NCBI RefSeq assembly: GCF_001427875.1
Contig: NZ_LMHK01000001.1
Span: forward strand, 250,871 to 314,870
Origin: Devosia sp. Root685
Lineage (GTDB): Bacteria; Pseudomonadota; Alphaproteobacteria; Rhizobiales; Devosiaceae
Direction: 5' to 3'
Length of the DNA: 64,000 nucleotides
Below the pieces are notes generated by a model. The model had not been told where the DNA came from and did not search any database. It saw nothing but the letters and a program-made list of their open reading frames with translations. Numbering within the stretch: the stretch's first letter is position 1; each line of letters opens with the position of its first letter. This document shows, piece by piece, positions 7,975 to 17,153 of the stretch. Both the position numbers and the translations under genes were made by a program.

Positions 7975-7997
7975 GCGATAGCTGGTGCGCCGAACAC

Positions 7998-8020
7998 AGG
8001 TCCCGAAAGGGGCCTTTTTT
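7998..8020 (+). terminator. Attenuator terminator upstream of ilvB
   Basis: Stem AGGTCCC/GGGGCCT (one T-G pair) with a GAAA loop and six T residues, between the ilv leader peptide and ilvB. Placed where premature termination would control ilvBN. Confidence 0.88.
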
Positions 8021-8105
8021 ATTGCCTTTTTTCCGCCGGGGCGGTTTTAAAGGCGTCAAGGACGTAATGCTCGTTACGGCGGGCCCGAGGAGTAGGAAAG
8101 CGCAA

Positions 8106-9875
8106 ATGGCCGAGAAAATGACCGGCGCGGAAATGGTGATCCAGGCGCTAGCGGATCAAGGTGTTGAACATATCTTCGGCTATCCGGGCGGTGCTGCCCT
8201 GCCGATTTATGACGCGATGTTCCAGCAGGATGTCGTTCAGCACATTCTGGTTCGCCACGAACAGGGCGCGACCCACATGGCCGAAGGCTATGCGCGTTCG
8301 ACCGGTAAGCCGGGCGTGGTGCTGGTGACCTCTGGTCCGGGTGCGACCAATGCGGTGACCGGCCTGACTGACGCGCTGCTCGATTCCATTCCCCTGATCT
8401 GCATAACCGCCCAGGTTCCGACAACGCTGATCGGCTCGGACGCGTTCCAGGAATGCGACACCGTCGGCATCACCCGTTCCTGCACCAAGCACAATTACCT
8501 GGTGAAGTCGGTCAACGATCTGCCGCGCATTCTGCACGAAGCCTTCCTGATCGCGACTACGGGTCGTCCGGGCCCGGTTGTCATCGATATTCCCAAGGAC
8601 GTGCAGTTTGCCGTTGGCGAGTATTATCGGCCGGAGGTCGAGAGCCTTCGCCACCAGTCTTACCGCCCGCGCGTCGATGGCGACCTCAAGGCGATCGAAG
8701 CTGCCGTTGACCTTATGCTCAAAGCCGAGCGCCCGGTGTTTTATACCGGCGGCGGCGTGATCAATTCGGGTCCCGAGGCGTCCGAAAGTCTGCGCGAGCT
8801 GGCCGAGTTGACGGGTTTCCCGGTCACTTCGACCTTGATGGGGCTCGGTGCTTTCCCGGCGTCCAACCCGCAGTGGCTCGGCATGCTGGGTATGCACGGC
8901 ACTTACGAGGCGAACCTCGCGATGCATGACTGCGACGTCATGATCAATATCGGGGCGCGTTTTGATGACCGTATCACCGGCCGCATCGATGCGTTCTCGC
9001 CCAATAGCCGCAAGATTCACGTCGATATCGACCCGTCCTCGATCAACAAGGTCGTGCAGGTTCACGTGCCGATCGTGGGCGATTGCAATCGCGTGCTCGA
9101 GGAAATGATCCGCATCTGGCGGAGCAAGACCAATCAGCCGCGCACCGAGGCGATCGCGCCGTGGTGGGCCGAAATTGCAAAATGGCGCGCCGTCGGCTCG
9201 CTCAATTTCAAGAACTCCGACACGGTGATCAAGCCGCAATGGGCTATTCAGCGTCTCTATGAGGCGACCAAGAAGCAGTCCAAGGAGGTCTACATCACCA
9301 CCGAAGTCGGCCAGCACCAGATGTGGGCCGCCCAGCACTTCCACTTCGACAAGCCCAACCACTGGATGACCTCCGGCGGCCTTGGCACCATGGGTTATGG
9401 CCTGCCGGCCGCTGTGGGCGTGCAGGTGGCGCATCCGGACGCACTGGTGATCGACATTGCCGGCGAAGCTTCGGTGCAGATGACCATGCAGGAGATGTCG
9501 ACGGCAGTGCAATATCGCCTGCCGATCAAGATCTTCATCTTGAACAACGAGCGTATGGGCATGGTTCGCCAGTGGCAGGACCTGCTGCATGGCTCGCGCT
9601 ACGCCCATTCCTATTCGGAATCGCTGCCCGATTTCGTCAAGCTGGCCGAGGCCTATGGGGGGCGGGGTATCCGCTGCGAGAACCCAGCCGAGCTCGATGC
9701 CGCCATTGCCGAAATGCTCGACTATGACGGCCCGGTGCTCTTCGACGTTATCGTCGAAAAGGACGAGAACTGCCTGCCGATGATCCCGTCGGGCAAGCCG
9801 CATAACGAAATCATCCTGCCCGATACCGCTAATCTCGGGTCCATCATCGACGAGAAGGGACGGCAGCTGGTCTAG
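8106..9875 (+). CDS. ilvB: Acetolactate synthase, large (catalytic) subunit
   Basis: A 589-residue ThDP-, FAD- and Mg-dependent enzyme that makes acetolactate or acetohydroxybutyrate, the first common step of Val/Leu/Ile synthesis. Catalytic Glu52 lies in VRHEQGATHMAEGYA; GPGATNAVTGL and the FAD-binding middle domain (GARFDDRITG) are present; the C-terminal ThDP domain contains QMTMQEMSTAVQ and LNNERMGMVRQWQ. The metal-binding GDG/GDA motif reads GEAS, with Glu454 in place of the usual Asp. ATG chosen to give the family N-terminus MTGAEMVIQAL; the frame remains open back to the attenuator. Followed after 24 bp by ilvN, so an ilvBN operon under the leader. Confidence 0.95.
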   Translation: MAEKMTGAEMVIQALADQGVEHIFGYPGGAALPIYDAMFQQDVVQHILVRHEQGATHMAEGYARSTGKPGVVLVTSGPGATNAVTGLTDALLDSIPLICITAQVPTTLIGSDAFQECDTVGITRSCTKHNYLVKSVNDLPRILHEAFLIATTGRPGPVVIDIPKDVQFAVGEYYRPEVESLRHQSYRPRVDGDLKAIEAAVDLMLKAERPVFYTGGGVINSGPEASESLRELAELTGFPVTSTLMGLGAFPASNPQWLGMLGMHGTYEANLAMHDCDVMINIGARFDDRITGRIDAFSPNSRKIHVDIDPSSINKVVQVHVPIVGDCNRVLEEMIRIWRSKTNQPRTEAIAPWWAEIAKWRAVGSLNFKNSDTVIKPQWAIQRLYEATKKQSKEVYITTEVGQHQMWAAQHFHFDKPNHWMTSGGLGTMGYGLPAAVGVQVAHPDALVIDIAGEASVQMTMQEMSTAVQYRLPIKIFILNNERMGMVRQWQDLLHGSRYAHSYSESLPDFVKLAEAYGGRGIRCENPAELDAAIAEMLDYDGPVLFDVIVEKDENCLPMIPSGKPHNEIILPDTANLGSIIDEKGRQLV

Positions 9876-9899
9876 GACCGGTTGCGGAGGATTTTAGAA

Positions 9900-10454
9900 A
9901 TGAACGCACATCTCCAGCCCACCGGCTCGGCCTATTTTCTGACCCAGGAAACCCAGCAGACCGAGCGCCACACGCTCTCCGTGCTCGTCGACAACGAGCC
10001 GGGAATCCTGGCCCGTGTCGTGGGTCTGTTCTCGGCCCGCGGCTACAATATCGAGAGCCTGACTGTCAGCGAGACGGAACACGGGCGGCGACTTAGTCGC
10101 ATCACGGTTGTGGTGGTGGCGACGCCCAAAGTTCTCGTCCAGATCAAGTTGCAGCTCGAGCGCCTGGTGCCGGTGCATCGCGTGCACGACCTGACAGCGG
10201 AGGGCAACTATGTCGAGCGTGAGCTCGCGCTGATCAAGGTCCAAGGCACAGGCGAGCACCGTGCCGAGACGCTGCGTCTTGCCGAAGCCTTTCGTGCGCA
10301 CATCATCGATGCGACGGTCGAAAGCTTCGTTTTCGAAGTTACCGGCAAGCCCGACAAGATCGACAGCTTCATAGCTCTGATGTCGCCGCTCGGGCTCGTT
10401 GAGGTGGTTCGCACCGGTCTTGCCGCCATCGGGCGCGGCCCAGTGGGCATGTGA
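9900..10454 (+). CDS. ilvN: Acetolactate synthase, small (regulatory) subunit
   Basis: A 184-residue ACT-domain subunit (IlvN/IlvH) that stimulates IlvB and confers valine feedback inhibition. The ACT fold starts at HTLSVLVDNEPGILARVVGLF (about residues 25-45), followed by RGYNIESLTVS and the C-terminal ALSS-type domain ending VVRTGLAAIGRGPVGM. ATG preceded by CGGAGG at 9 bases; an alternative start six codons upstream lacks a ribosome site. Co-transcribed with ilvB. No terminator seen directly after it. Confidence 0.95.
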   Translation: MNAHLQPTGSAYFLTQETQQTERHTLSVLVDNEPGILARVVGLFSARGYNIESLTVSETEHGRRLSRITVVVVATPKVLVQIKLQLERLVPVHRVHDLTAEGNYVERELALIKVQGTGEHRAETLRLAEAFRAHIIDATVESFVFEVTGKPDKIDSFIALMSPLGLVEVVRTGLAAIGRGPVGM

Positions 10455-10557
10455 GGGCCAAGGCACTCACATTTCTCATCGGTCTCATCACAAGGTTCGA
10501 TTGGGCGGCGCGGGCAATCCGGTATAGGAAAAACAAAATCCTATCCGAGTCCGCGCC

Positions 10558-11304
10558 ATGACACTGCTCTCAGTCAATCTCAATGCCGTCGCCCAATTGC
10601 GCAATCGGCGTGATCTTCCCTGGCCGAGCGTCACGGGCATTGCCCGTGTGGTGCTGGATGCTGGCGCGAGCGGCATCACCGTGCACCCCCGGCCGGACGA
10701 GAGGCATATCCGTCGTACGGACGTTTATGATCTCAGCGCGCTTCTGCGCGCGGATTATCCGGAAGCCGAATTCAATATCGAAGGCTATCCCAGCGACGAC
10801 TTTCTCGCGCTGATCGAGGACGTCAATCCGCAGCAGGTTACCCTCGTGCCCGATGATCCGGCTCAGGCGACTTCCGATCATGGCTGGGATTTTGCCGGCA
10901 AGGGCAATTTTCTGACCTCGGTCGTGCAGCGCCTGAAGCGCGGAGATCGCCGCATTTCGTTGTTTTGTGATCCAGATGCGCGGCTGGATGGCGTGACTGC
11001 CGCGAAGGCGACCGGTGCAGATCGGATCGAGCTGTTCACCGGCCCTTATGGTGCCTGCTTTGCCGATCCCATGCGGGCGCAGGCGGAACTGACGGCGCTT
11101 ACGGAGACAACTGCCGCGGCCCTGTCCATAGGGCTCAGCGTCAATGCAGGGCACGACCTGACTCTTGAAAACCTGCCAGCGTTCCAACTCGCGGTGCCTG
11201 GCGTCGCGGAGGTGTCGATCGGCCATGGAATCACTGCCGACGCGTTGCTGCGTGGTTTTGCGGAAGCGACCCGGCTTTACATCGACGTGCTCAGCGAAAA
11301 ATAG
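10558..11304 (+). CDS. pdxJ: Pyridoxine 5'-phosphate synthase
   Basis: A 248-residue TIM-barrel enzyme joining 1-deoxyxylulose 5-phosphate and 3-amino-2-oxopropyl phosphate, the last ring-forming step of the DXP-dependent vitamin B6 route. Family landmarks: [13 protein letters not shown] at the N-terminus, [40 protein letters not shown] and the terminal [13 protein letters not shown] phosphate-binding loop. Start ATG gives the standard N-terminus. Lies 103 bp after ilvN on the same strand; co-transcription is possible since no terminator separates them. Confidence 0.94.
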   Translation: MTLLSVNLNAVAQLRNRRDLPWPSVTGIARVVLDAGASGITVHPRPDERHIRRTDVYDLSALLRADYPEAEFNIEGYPSDDFLALIEDVNPQQVTLVPDDPAQATSDHGWDFAGKGNFLTSVVQRLKRGDRRISLFCDPDARLDGVTAAKATGADRIELFTGPYGACFADPMRAQAELTALTETTAAALSIGLSVNAGHDLTLENLPAFQLAVPGVAEVSIGHGITADALLRGFAEATRLYIDVLSEK

Positions 11305-11480
11305 TGCCGGATTGATCTTGTTTGTTGAACGCTGAGTTGGCGTAGATGAGACAAGTCCACTGTCCTTTCCTGCAGTGACCACAAAATCCGCGATAAACGT
11401 GAGATTTCCTATACTTACACCGATGTGACTGGGGCACGTTTGTGTCTCTGGCCCACAACCGGGTGCCCTCTTGAGCAAAT

Positions 11481-11507
11481 CTGAGGCAGGCACATATATC
11501 GCCTCAG
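11481..11507. promoter_or_regulatory. Inverted repeat before the FMN reductase gene
   Basis: Perfect 7-bp arms CTGAGGC/GCCTCAG separated by 13 bases that include an ATATAT stretch, ending 17 bases before the ribosome site. It may be an operator or a 5' mRNA hairpin; only the symmetry is seen. Confidence 0.4.
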
Positions 11508-11537
11508 TTACGTTTTGTTACCAAGGAGGGCACTCAA

Positions 11538-12152
11538 ATGTCCAAGCTCAAGATCGGCGTTATCATCTCGTCCACCCGTCCTACCCGCTTTGGCGAAAAG
11601 CCCGCCCAGTGGATCCTGGACAAGGCCAACGAGCGCCCTGAAATCCACGCCGAAATCGTTGACCTGCGCGACTTCCAGCTGCCGTTCTTTGACGAGATGG
11701 CCTCCAATGCCTGGATGCCGTCGCAGAACGCTGAAGCTGTTCGCTGGCAGAACAAGATCTCCGAATTCGACGGCTTCATCTTCGTCGTTGCCGAATACAA
11801 CCGCGCCATCACCGGCGCCCTCAAGAATGCCCTCGACCAGGCCTATGTGAACTGGAACAAGAAGGCCTTCGGCGCTGTCGGTTACGGCACTGTCGGTGGT
11901 GCCCGCGCCATCGAAAACCTCCGCACCATTGGTATCGAACTGCAGATGGCTTCGACCCGTTCGGCCGTCCACATTGCCGGCGCCGATTTCATGGCCGTTC
12001 ACCCCGGTTTCGGTGGCACCAAGGCCATCAGCGAAATCGAAGCTTCGATCGGCAACTCGGCCAAGGACATGCTCGACCAGCTCATCTGGTGGGGTGAAGC
12101 CGCCAAGTCCGCTCGTGAAGACGATGCTGCGACCGCCAAGGCCGCTGAATAA
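11538..12152 (+). CDS. NADPH-dependent FMN reductase (flavodoxin fold)
   Basis: A 204-residue protein of the NADPH-dependent FMN reductase family (chromate/azo/quinone-reductase-like). The FMN phosphate loop is GVIISSTRPTRFGEKPAQW at the N-terminus, with the conserved FDGFIFVVAEYNRAITGALKNALD segment in the middle and VGYGTVGGARAIENLR after it. Strong ribosome site AAGGAGGG 8 bases before ATG. Codon use is unusually strict (GCC, GAC, AAG), suggesting high expression. It stands alone between its own upstream region and a strong terminator, so probably monocistronic. Physiological substrate not evident. Confidence 0.88.
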   Translation: MSKLKIGVIISSTRPTRFGEKPAQWILDKANERPEIHAEIVDLRDFQLPFFDEMASNAWMPSQNAEAVRWQNKISEFDGFIFVVAEYNRAITGALKNALDQAYVNWNKKAFGAVGYGTVGGARAIENLRTIGIELQMASTRSAVHIAGADFMAVHPGFGGTKAISEIEASIGNSAKDMLDQLIWWGEAAKSAREDDAATAKAAE

Positions 12153-12184
12153 TCAATACGAAGACCTCCAAGTCTCGTTTGCCT

Positions 12185-12227
12185 GACAGGGGTCGTTCCG
12201 AAAGGAGCGGCCCCTGTCGGCGTTTTT
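12185..12227 (+). terminator. Terminator of the FMN reductase gene
   Basis: Fifteen-pair stem (12185-12199 with 12204-12218, outer arms GACAGGGG/CCCCTGTC, a few G-T pairs), GAAA loop and a five-T tract. Confidence 0.92.
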
Positions 12228-12311
12228 GATTCTGTTACTGTTATGGTGTTGTGTGGGTCAGGTGACGGGTGTATAGCCCGCCGGCCTTTGAAACAGAGAG
12301 CCCCAAAGCTC

Positions 12312-14234
12312 ATGACGCATGCGGACACTTCCGGCCACGACGCCGGTGTCGTAGCGACCGACCAGGCCGGCCACGCCAAAAGTAACTTGCCGATCCTGAC
12401 GCTGGGCGCCATCGGCGTGGTCTATGGCGATATCGGTACCAGCCCGATCTACGCCTTCCGGCAAGCGATGCAGGTGCGACCTGGCGCGGCGGCATCCAAT
12501 ATCGAAGTTCTCGGGCTGCTCTCGCTGATTATCTGGGCGCTGACGCTTACGGTGGCGGTGAAGTACGTGTTCTTCGTTACCCGGGCTGACAATAAGGGCG
12601 AGGGCGGTACGCTTTCGCTTATGGCCTTGGCGCGGCAGACTTTTACCAATCCACCGATCTGGATCACGACCCTTGGCGTGCTCGGCGCGGCGCTGTTTTT
12701 CGGCGATGCCATCATCACGCCGGCGGTTTCAGTGCTCTCGGCCGTCGAAGGCCTTGAACTCGTGCAGCCGGGCATGACCCGCTGGGTCGTTCCGATTACG
12801 CTCGTTCTCATTCTGGGCGTTTTCGCGGTTCAGAGATTCGGGACGGCGAAAGTATCCATTGTCTTCGGGCCCGTGACCGCGATCTGGTTCCTGACGCTGG
12901 GGATTGCAGGCATTTCCAACATCATCCAGCACCCGGAGGTTCTCTGGGCGATCAATCCGTTGCTGGGCGTACAGTTTCTCCTCACCCATTTCGGTATCGC
13001 TTTCGTCGTCATCGGCGCCATCTTCCTCGCCGTGACCGGCGCAGAAGCGCTCTATGTCGATCTTGGGCATTTTGGGCGCAAGCCGATCGTTCTGGCCTGG
13101 TTTGGGCTGGTGTTTCCGTGCCTGTTGCTCAACTATTTCGGGCAGGGCGCTTATGTGATTAGCCATGGCGTCGACAATGTCGCCAGCCCGTTCTTCGAGA
13201 TGATTCCGGAATGGGGGCTGCTGCCGTTCGTGATCCTTGCCACCATGGCGACGATTATCGCGAGCCAGGCGGTGATCACCGGCACATTCAGTCTCACTCA
13301 GCAGGCGATCGCTCTCAACATGCTGCCGCGTATGGTGGTGCACCACACTTCGGCGACGCAGAGCGGCCAGATTTATATGCCGCAGATCAATTCCATGCTG
13401 ATGATCGGCGTGCTGGTCCTGGTGGCGACATTCGGTAGTTCCGCTGCACTTTCAAATGCTTACGGCATTGCGGTGTCGGGTGTGATGATCGTGACACTGC
13501 TGCTGCTGGTTGTCGTCATGTGGCGAAACTGGAAGTGGCATCCGATTGCCGTGGTGCTTTTCGGCCTGGCCTTCCTCTGCATCGATGGCGGGTTCTTTGC
13601 GGCCAATGTCTCCAAGCTTTTCCAGGGCGGCTGGGTGCCGGCGGCGGTGGCGCTGCTGGTGGCGCTGACTATGTGGAGCTGGATGGCTGGGCGGCGGCGG
13701 CTGTCGGAGAAGACGCGGCGTGATGAGGTGCCGCTTGAATTCCTCGTCAATAATCTGGCGAAGAAAAAGCCGACGACGGTGCCGGGAACGGCGATTTTCC
13801 TGACCAGCGATATCGAGGGTGCGCCGACGGCGCTGCTGCATTCTCTCAAGCATTACAAGGTGTTACACGAGCAGAATGTCATTCTGACGGTGCGAACTTC
13901 GGCTTCGCCGCGTGTGCCTGATGATGAGAAGGTGACGATCGACGCCTATAATGAGCTTTTCTTCCGGGTGGTCGTGACGTTCGGTTATATGGAAACGCCA
14001 AATATTCCGACGGCTTTGGCGCTGGCGCGGAAGCTTGGGTGGAAGTTCGATATTATGTCGACTTCGTTCTTTCTGTCGCGGCGTTCGCTTAAACTTGGGA
14101 AGAAGACCGGGTTGCTGCGCTTCTGGCAAGATCGACTGTTTATTCGTCTTGCCCGCAATGCGAGCGATGCGACGGAATACTTCCATATTCCCACCGGGCG
14201 CGTGGTGGAAATCGGCACTCAGGTGGTGATCTAG
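12312..14234 (+). CDS. kup: Low-affinity potassium transporter Kup
   Basis: A 640-residue K+ uptake permease of the KUP/HAK/KT family. The N-terminus has the signature GAIGVVYGDIGTSPIYAF (about residues 36-53). There are 12 hydrophobic helices to about residue 460 (including GDAIITPAVSVLSAVEGLEL and TGAEALYVDLGHFG), then a long cytosolic C-terminal domain. The ATG giving MTHADTSGHDAG was chosen; an upstream in-frame GTG would add 23 residues with no ribosome site. Alphaproteobacteria often carry several kup copies; no second one is visible here. Confidence 0.94.
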   Translation: MTHADTSGHDAGVVATDQAGHAKSNLPILTLGAIGVVYGDIGTSPIYAFRQAMQVRPGAAASNIEVLGLLSLIIWALTLTVAVKYVFFVTRADNKGEGGTLSLMALARQTFTNPPIWITTLGVLGAALFFGDAIITPAVSVLSAVEGLELVQPGMTRWVVPITLVLILGVFAVQRFGTAKVSIVFGPVTAIWFLTLGIAGISNIIQHPEVLWAINPLLGVQFLLTHFGIAFVVIGAIFLAVTGAEALYVDLGHFGRKPIVLAWFGLVFPCLLLNYFGQGAYVISHGVDNVASPFFEMIPEWGLLPFVILATMATIIASQAVITGTFSLTQQAIALNMLPRMVVHHTSATQSGQIYMPQINSMLMIGVLVLVATFGSSAALSNAYGIAVSGVMIVTLLLLVVVMWRNWKWHPIAVVLFGLAFLCIDGGFFAANVSKLFQGGWVPAAVALLVALTMWSWMAGRRRLSEKTRRDEVPLEFLVNNLAKKKPTTVPGTAIFLTSDIEGAPTALLHSLKHYKVLHEQNVILTVRTSASPRVPDDEKVTIDAYNELFFRVVVTFGYMETPNIPTALALARKLGWKFDIMSTSFFLSRRSLKLGKKTGLLRFWQDRLFIRLARNASDATEYFHIPTGRVVEIGTQVVI

Positions 14235-14299
14235 GCGCTTTGGCGTCACGCTTGGGATAGCAGACTGTTACCCTTGAGCGTCGCGCTTGGCCTAATAGG

Positions 14300-14719
14300 T
14301 TAGCGCGGCATATCCGGGCATACGGTCGGGACAACGGCGGGCGCAAAACGCTGTTCGACCACGTCGCTGCCGAGCTTGAGCGAGAGGACGAGTTCATCGG
14401 CCGTCAGGGACGAAATATCGGCATTGATGGTCATGCCGTCTTCTTCCCACGAGATCGATGTGTCGGAAACCTGCTGCCATTTGGAGAGGCGATAGGTTTC
14501 CCAGCAGCTGTCGCTGACGAGCGTGCCATCGGCGAGGAAGATTTGCATGGTGCCGGGGCTGGCCGACTCGCCCTGCTGGACCCAGACCTTGTTGAGCAGC
14601 GGATTGTCTGTGTCGCCTTCATCTTCGAGCGCGGTATCTTCCGCCTGCGTGGGGATGCAGGTGGCGGCGCTTACGCCCCAGACGCTCATGAGTGCAATGA
14701 TGGCGGCCTTGGTATCCAT
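14300..14719 (-). CDS. Small secreted protein of unknown function
   Basis: A 139-residue protein with an N-terminal signal peptide (MDTKAAIIALMSVWGVSAATC, cleavage probably near SAA/TC or after QAE). The mature part is acidic, with the segment LLNKVWVQQGESASPGTMQIF, then DGTLVSDSCWETYRLSKW and a late Cys. The layout resembles META/HslJ-type periplasmic domains (xxGxWxxx opening, central DGTxxxxxC), but I am not sure of the family. ATG is preceded on its strand by GGAGGG. Faces away from kup and lies 135 bp downstream of the oxidoreductase gene on the same strand. Confidence 0.65.
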   Translation of the reverse strand: MDTKAAIIALMSVWGVSAATCIPTQAEDTALEDEGDTDNPLLNKVWVQQGESASPGTMQIFLADGTLVSDSCWETYRLSKWQQVSDTSISWEEDGMTINADISSLTADELVLSLKLGSDVVEQRFAPAVVPTVCPDMPR

Positions 14720-14821
14720 GGTCTGCTTCCCTCCAGATGAGACGAACTTGGGTGTTGTCCGCGTCAAGCTCAAGGGTGATTCCGCCATGCGGCGAAATTT
14801 CGATGGTGCCGTGAAATAGTT

Positions 14822-14848
14822 GGGGCGATGGCGTGGTGCCATCGCCCC
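14822..14848 (-). terminator. Hairpin after the old yellow enzyme gene
   Basis: Eleven-base-pair perfect stem GGGGCGATGGC/GCCATCGCCCC with a 5-base loop, 6 bases past the end of the oxidoreductase gene. There is no good U tract on the minus strand, so it could be a weak terminator or a 3'-end stabiliser. Confidence 0.5.
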
Positions 14849-14854
14849 ATGAGT

Positions 14855-15982
14855 TTATTCGCCCTGGAGGCCGAGCAGGCGGTCGTGTTCGGAAACGCGG
14901 CGGGTCTGGACGGGCCAGAGCGAGTAGTTCTTGTCGCCGAGATGGCGCTGGGCGTGGACGGGCCAATTTGGATCGTTGAGAGCGCCGCGGGCGAGGGCGA
15001 TGAAATCGGCGTCGCCATTGGCGATGATCTCATTGGCTGAATCGACGTCGCCGAGGAGACCGACGGCCATGGTGGGGATATCGGCGCCCTTCTTGACGGC
15101 GCTGGCGAACGGCACCTGGTAGGCGGCCGAGGACGTGATGCGGCCTTGGGCAAAGCCGCCGCTCGAAGCGTCGATGGCGTCAACGCCGCGGGTCTTGAGT
15201 TCACGGGCGAGGACCACGCTGTCTTCGACGGTCCAGCCGCCTTCGGCATTGTCGCTGACGGAAAGGCGGACAAGGAGAGGCTTGCTCTCTGGCCAGACGG
15301 CGCGAACGGCGTCCGTCACCTCGAAGAGGAGGCGCATGCGGTTTTCTCTGGAGCCCCCATATTCGTCGGTGCGGTGATTGGCGAGCGGCGAGAGGAACTG
15401 ATTGAGCAGGTAGCCGTGGGCGGCGTGGATTTCGACGGTGTCGAAGCCCGCCTTGTCGGCGCGTTTGGCGGCGGCGACGAAGCCGTCGATGACGCGCTGG
15501 ATGCCGGCTTTATCGAGGGCCAGCGGCACCTGAAAGTTCGGGTCGGCGGGATTGTTGGATTCGGCCGAGGGAGCGACGGGCTGCCAGTGTTCGTAACCGG
15601 CGGCGCGGCGCTGTTCTTCGGTCACGAGGTCTTCAGGCTTGCGCCAGGAAACGGGGGTGGATGCCTTGCGGCCGGCATGGGCGAGCTGGATGCCGACGGC
15701 GGCACCCTGGCTGTGGAGGAAATCGACGATGCGGGCGAGGGGGGCGATCTGCTCGTCCTTCCAGAGGCCGAGATCGCCATAAGAAATGCGGCCTTCGGGG
15801 ACGACGCCTGTTGCTTCGAGGAGAACCAGACCAAAACCGCCAATGCCGAAACGCGCGAGATGGGCAAAGTGCCAGTCGTTGGCGAAGCCATCAATGGCCG
15901 AATACTGGCACATGGGGGCGACGACGGTCCGATTGCGCAGGGCGAGATCACGCAGGGCGATGGGGGAGAATAGGTCGGTCAT
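14855..15982 (-). CDS. NADH:flavin oxidoreductase, old yellow enzyme family (YqjM/XenA type)
   Basis: A 375-residue FMN-containing TIM barrel that reduces activated C=C bonds (enones, nitro compounds). The N-terminus LFSPIALRDLALRNRTVVAPMCQYSA carries the Cys of the thermophilic-like OYE subgroup (YqjM Cys26). HLARFGIGGFGLVLLEAT, GIQLAHAGRKAS, the catalytic pair HAAHGYLLNQFLSP and the C-terminal phosphate-binding region VGLLGDVDSANEII are all present. Standard length, ATG start. Likely followed on the same strand by the small secreted protein gene. Natural substrate unknown. Confidence 0.92.
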   Translation of the reverse strand: MTDLFSPIALRDLALRNRTVVAPMCQYSAIDGFANDWHFAHLARFGIGGFGLVLLEATGVVPEGRISYGDLGLWKDEQIAPLARIVDFLHSQGAAVGIQLAHAGRKASTPVSWRKPEDLVTEEQRRAAGYEHWQPVAPSAESNNPADPNFQVPLALDKAGIQRVIDGFVAAAKRADKAGFDTVEIHAAHGYLLNQFLSPLANHRTDEYGGSRENRMRLLFEVTDAVRAVWPESKPLLVRLSVSDNAEGGWTVEDSVVLARELKTRGVDAIDASSGGFAQGRITSSAAYQVPFASAVKKGADIPTMAVGLLGDVDSANEIIANGDADFIALARGALNDPNWPVHAQRHLGDKNYSLWPVQTRRVSEHDRLLGLQGE

Positions 15983-16172
15983 GGAAGTCTCTCATTAGGC
16001 GCGGCCTAGGCCGGCGGTGGCCGGCCGAAACCAGCCAACGAGCGCATAGATGCACATGCGCTGCTTTATCGGCAAGTGCCGATGGAGTGATTTGTAGCAT
16101 AGCATTGCAGCAATGCGGAGAGGTGGAGGCTAGTCCATAAAAATCGCCGGGTTCTCCGCTCCGAAACGGGGA

Positions 16173-16190
16173 TTCCCGCTTTCGCGGGAA
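16173..16190. repeat. Short palindromic repeat TTCCCGC/GCGGGAA
   Basis: Hairpin TTCCCGCTTTCGCGGGAA followed by TGAC; an identical copy occurs at 52901-52918. It lies in the 279-bp spacer between divergent genes, in which nothing else was recognised. Confidence 0.75.
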
Positions 16191-16261
16191 TGACACGGTG
16201 GATAGTTGCCCTTCCGGTTCCTCCTCCGTTAGGTTCGCCGCGACTATGCCGGGAGGAAACC

Positions 16262-17146
16262 GTGTCGATTACCCGTTCTCGATTTGCTGAACTGCTTGGC
16301 TTTGCGCCGCCCGAAATCGGGTTGATTTCGGCCCATGAGGAGCATGTCGAGGACTATGTGGTCGAGCATTTGCGGCTGCGGATCGGGGAAGAAGAGGTGC
16401 GCGGCATTGTGACCAAGCCGCGCGGCGCGACGGGGCGCCTGCCGGCCATTCTCTATGGGCATTCGCACGGTGGCGGTTACGCGATCGGGGCGCGGGAATT
16501 GCTGGATGGGCGGGAATATCTGGTGGGGCCGCTGGGGCCGGTTTTTGCCCGGGCGGGCTATGTGACCCTTTGCATCGACATGCCGATCTTTGGCGAGCGG
16601 GCGACGGTGAGCGAGAGCTTTGCGGCCAAGGCGCTGCTCTGGCACGGCAAATCACTGTTTGGGCAGATGCTGTCCGACCACGCGGCGGCGCTGACTTATC
16701 TGGAAAGCCGCGATGACGTGGACCCGGCGCGGATCGGGGCGTTCGGACTCTCGATGGGGTGTGTGCTGAGCTATTGGCTGGCGGCGCTCGATGATCGGAT
16801 CGCGGCGGTGGCGCATCTCTGCTGTTTTGCCGATTTCCGGACCATGATCGAGCTTGGGGCGCATGATGGGCATGGGATTTATCTGACGGTGCCCGGACTG
16901 TTGCGCGAGGCGGATGGCGGGACGATTGCAGGGCTGATCGCGCCGCGGCCGCAGTTGATTTGTGTGGGCGAGGCGGATCATTTGAGCCCGCCGCTGGCGG
17001 TGGAGCGGGCTTGGGCGGAGTTGGTGCCGGCTTATGCGGGGGTGCCGGAGAGGCTGGAAAAGGTGAGTGAGCCTGGGGTTGGGCATCAGGAAACGGTGCG
17101 GATGCGGGAGGCGGTGCTGGCGTTTTTTGGGAAGTGGTTGGGGTAG
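16262..17146 (+). CDS. Alpha/beta hydrolase, dienelactone-hydrolase-like
   Basis: A 294-residue cytosolic alpha/beta-hydrolase. The oxyanion region is LPAILYGHSHGGGY, the nucleophile elbow is FGLSMG (Ser in GxSxG, about residue 165), the acid is in CVGEADHLSPP and the catalytic His is in GVGHQETVRM near the C-terminus. GTG start chosen because GGGAGG lies 5 bases upstream; a start 24 codons earlier has none. Family members hydrolyse small esters, lactones or peptides; the substrate cannot be read. The codons are more G-rich at wobble positions than ilvBN, as in the other accessory genes nearby. Confidence 0.82.
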   Translation: MSITRSRFAELLGFAPPEIGLISAHEEHVEDYVVEHLRLRIGEEEVRGIVTKPRGATGRLPAILYGHSHGGGYAIGARELLDGREYLVGPLGPVFARAGYVTLCIDMPIFGERATVSESFAAKALLWHGKSLFGQMLSDHAAALTYLESRDDVDPARIGAFGLSMGCVLSYWLAALDDRIAAVAHLCCFADFRTMIELGAHDGHGIYLTVPGLLREADGGTIAGLIAPRPQLICVGEADHLSPPLAVERAWAELVPAYAGVPERLEKVSEPGVGHQETVRMREAVLAFFGKWLG

Positions 17147-17153
17147 GAAAAGG

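Noticed and set aside
8148..9803. A 551-codon minus-strand frame over ilvB
   Set aside because: Antisense shadow; ilvB is unmistakable by motif. The His/Arg-rich translation is typical of reversed GC-rich coding DNA.
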